Assembly (NCBI RefSeq): GCF_901933205.1
Contig: NC_044572.1
Span: forward strand, 91,416,965-91,480,964
Direction of reading: 5' to 3'
Source of the DNA: Camarhynchus parvulus
Lineage: Eukaryota; Chordata; Aves; Passeriformes; Thraupidae
Length of the DNA: 64,000 nucleotides
In this document: positions 62,001 to 64,000 of the stretch, in pieces
Layout: each line of letters starts with the position of its first letter
Numbering within the stretch: position 1 is the first letter of the stretch
Position numbers and translations under genes: made by a program
The notes under the pieces: generated by a model
What the model saw: only the letters and a program-made list of their open reading frames with translations
Told to the model about the DNA's origin: nothing
The model's database searches: none

Positions 62001-64000
62001 AAAACTGATAAAGGAAATTATTTATGAATCAAAGGCATTGCTGGAGAGTGTCAACAAATGGCCTGTCAGTTTTGTAAGACCTATTATTAATGACTGTTTT
62101 GAGTTCTTAAATGGGACCTTGTCACAAAACAACTTTTGGGGTAGTCTTCTGCAAAATGGTGAATATCCTCCATTTCCTCCTTAAATTTTCTAGGATTGTT
62201 TTGTTTCTTCCTTCATGCTTTGTAAGGCTCAGGGTGGTGAATGCAGTATTCAGCTATTCTGGCATCCAAACATTTCAAACAGTATGTCTGTGCTCAGAAA
62301 GTCTTATTTTTAAGTGAAGTGTTCTTTTATTGATACCTTGTTTAATACAGTCCTACCATTCAAATTCAAGTTGGTGAACATTCTGAAAATATTTGCACAG
62401 AAACAGTTCCATTTTTATCCTGTCCTGGTGAAGAAATCCTTGCATTAAGCAAATCTATTTTCTTTCAACCCTCCTCCAGTCTGCTGGAAGCCCATGGGCT
62501 GATGGATGTTGCAGGATGATGTTGCTGTTCTTGCTGCCAGGCTGAGGAAAGGTCTGTCCACAAAAGCCTTCTCCTGTCTATAGTCACGTGCACGTACTGT
62601 CATCTCTCTTTCTCCCTGAGCTGAGAGAAACTTCTCTGGAAAAGGGATCCATGTTGGCCCCTTGGCAGTCTCCAGAAATGTCCATTGCATTTCTGCAATG
62701 CCCATCTCATTACATGACATGTGTACAGGCTCTGTTCACATTGATTGCTTGGATGTTGTGCCTAGCCTTACTTGCAGCAGGAAGTTTTCAAATGTATTTG
62801 GTAATCCAGTTAGAGCTTGAAGCTTGGGGTGTGGGATTTATTAGCTGCTGTTCTAATTAAAATTGCTGCATCAAAAAACTCCTTGTGAGCAACCACGGTT
62901 GTCTGATGAATGCTGAAAGGAAGTGCTTCCTTTTTGAAAAGTTTGTCACACAAGACCTGAAATAAAAGCCTCTAGTCAAAAAGCATGTATTATAGATATT
63001 TATAATTTGGCTCAGTTAAAAAATATTAAATTGCTACATTTTTAATGTAAAGACTTCGAAAAACCAAGATAAATTCCTAAATGAGGTAGACTGATTTCCC
63101 CAAAGGACTACCTGCATTGTGTTAGTTCCACTGTGGTAACTTTTAAATGTTATTTTTATGTGCTTCTCAAAATATTTTCTAAAATCTTTTCCCCAGCATA
63201 TTTCAATAGAAGGATCAATTGTCTGGAAAGGTACAAATGGGCTTCTTTTTTCAGTACTTTTGATAGGTATTTCTCATAACTCTAGGCTCTGGAACCAGTC
63301 CTGAAGAATGGAAAGGAAACATGCCATTGTTAAATGAGAGGGGTTAAAAACCAAAGCAATTAGCTGTGAACATTAGGCATCCAATTCAGCTTTTTTATAT
63401 ACATACTTTATGTAATCTTCAAGAACAGTTTTTCTTAGATGCAAAACTGCTGTTATAATGTTTGTCTATGATGTGTAAGCTTGACAGACAGAAGAGCTAA
63501 AAATGTCCCTTGTGTTGTGTGAAAACACTTGGAGAATACTTGGAAAGATGTACACTTGCAAAACAATTGCTTCTTTGTTTCCTGCAAACTTCAGTGAACT
63601 TGAAATTCCCCAAATGTCAAATAACTAAATTATTTATTACTTAGAATTCATAGTCTCCTTGCCTTCTTAAGCCCCTTTTTTTTTTAATATTTTGTTTTAA
63701 TTTCAAGAAATGTTAAATCATGTTATGAATATTAACTGACACTTTGAAGTATTTTTACAAGAGTACTTGGATTCCATGGGCTAGTAGTGATAATCAGAAA
63801 GATGGCTCTTGTGCTCAAAGACAGAGAAATGTTATAGAGAAATGAATTTGTTCTAGCTCAATAACGGGATTTTACAAGGCAAACAAGATGCTGAAGTTTA
63901 TAGAAAATTCTTCTATCTGCCAAGAGGTTTGAGATTTCATGAAATTTTATTTTATTTTTTAATAACTAAACAAGAAATTCTGGAATCACACCACAGTAAA
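56060..64000. other. Intergenic DNA to the end of the window, no gene recognised
   Basis: About 8 kb of AT-rich unique sequence. A low-complexity TCATCATCC-type patch with a short direct repeat of ATTTTCACAAGATC-like sequence occurs at about 60,178-60,256. No exon, LINE or LTR pattern is recognised. Confidence 0.55.

Noticed and set aside
1..64000. CRISPR arrays, tRNA/rRNA genes, bacterial operons or a novel defence-type system
   Set aside because: No spaced direct repeats, tRNA cloverleafs, long intronless gene runs or Shine-Dalgarno patterns. The window is vertebrate nuclear DNA.

Overview
The window looks like nuclear DNA from a bird, possibly a songbird. It contains many CR1 LINE fragments and avian-type ERV LTRs, compact very GC-rich CpG islands set in AT-rich introns and intergenic DNA, and one conserved vertebrate gene split by introns. 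There are no operons, bacterial signals, tRNA, rRNA or CRISPR arrays. Bird is well supported; passerine is an inference from remembered LTR families.

The only protein-coding gene I can support is the 5' half of NR4A3 (NOR-1), an orphan nuclear receptor of the NR4A/Nur77 family, on the minus strand. Three coding exons are exact to the base: 5646-4760 (start codon, AF-1 domain and first zinc finger), 2558-2429 (second zinc finger, 130 bp) and 1456-1284 (C-terminal extension and hinge, 173 bp). They join in frame to give residues 1-396. The ligand-binding-domain exons lie to the left of base 1. The bird protein lacks the polyhistidine run of human NR4A3.

Upstream of the start codon (5.65-14 kb) are a 5' intron, a candidate noncoding exon ending at 8200, and CpG-island DNA from about 8.0-9.2 kb and 9.9-13.9 kb. 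The best core promoter is at 11,257-11,346: four CRE half-sites and a TATA-like box that would direct minus-strand transcription. A second cluster at 12,654-12,884 combines an inverted CRE pair, a MEF2 palindrome, two CArG-like boxes and a TATA box. A third, isolated island at about 21.05-22.85 kb carries a perfect CRE between two CTATAAATA boxes. All three have the CREB/SRF/MEF2 composition expected of an immediate-early gene.

From 14 to 64 kb I see no gene, consistent with the gene-poor interval known 5' of NR4A3 in other vertebrates. It holds unique AT-rich DNA broken by CR1 pieces (15.0, 19.8, 20.8, 21.5, 22.9, 36.9-37.5, 50.1 and 50.8 kb), LTR elements (19.0, 28.6, 37.0, 38.25, 48.1-48.9, 54.1 and 54.9-56.1 kb) and simple repeats. 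The cleanest are a 629-bp solo LTR with a 5-bp target duplication (38,252-38,880) and a 366-bp LTR inserted inside a CR1 with a 6-bp duplication (37,032-37,397). The remaining open frames in this half are short and unconserved and I did not annotate them as genes.
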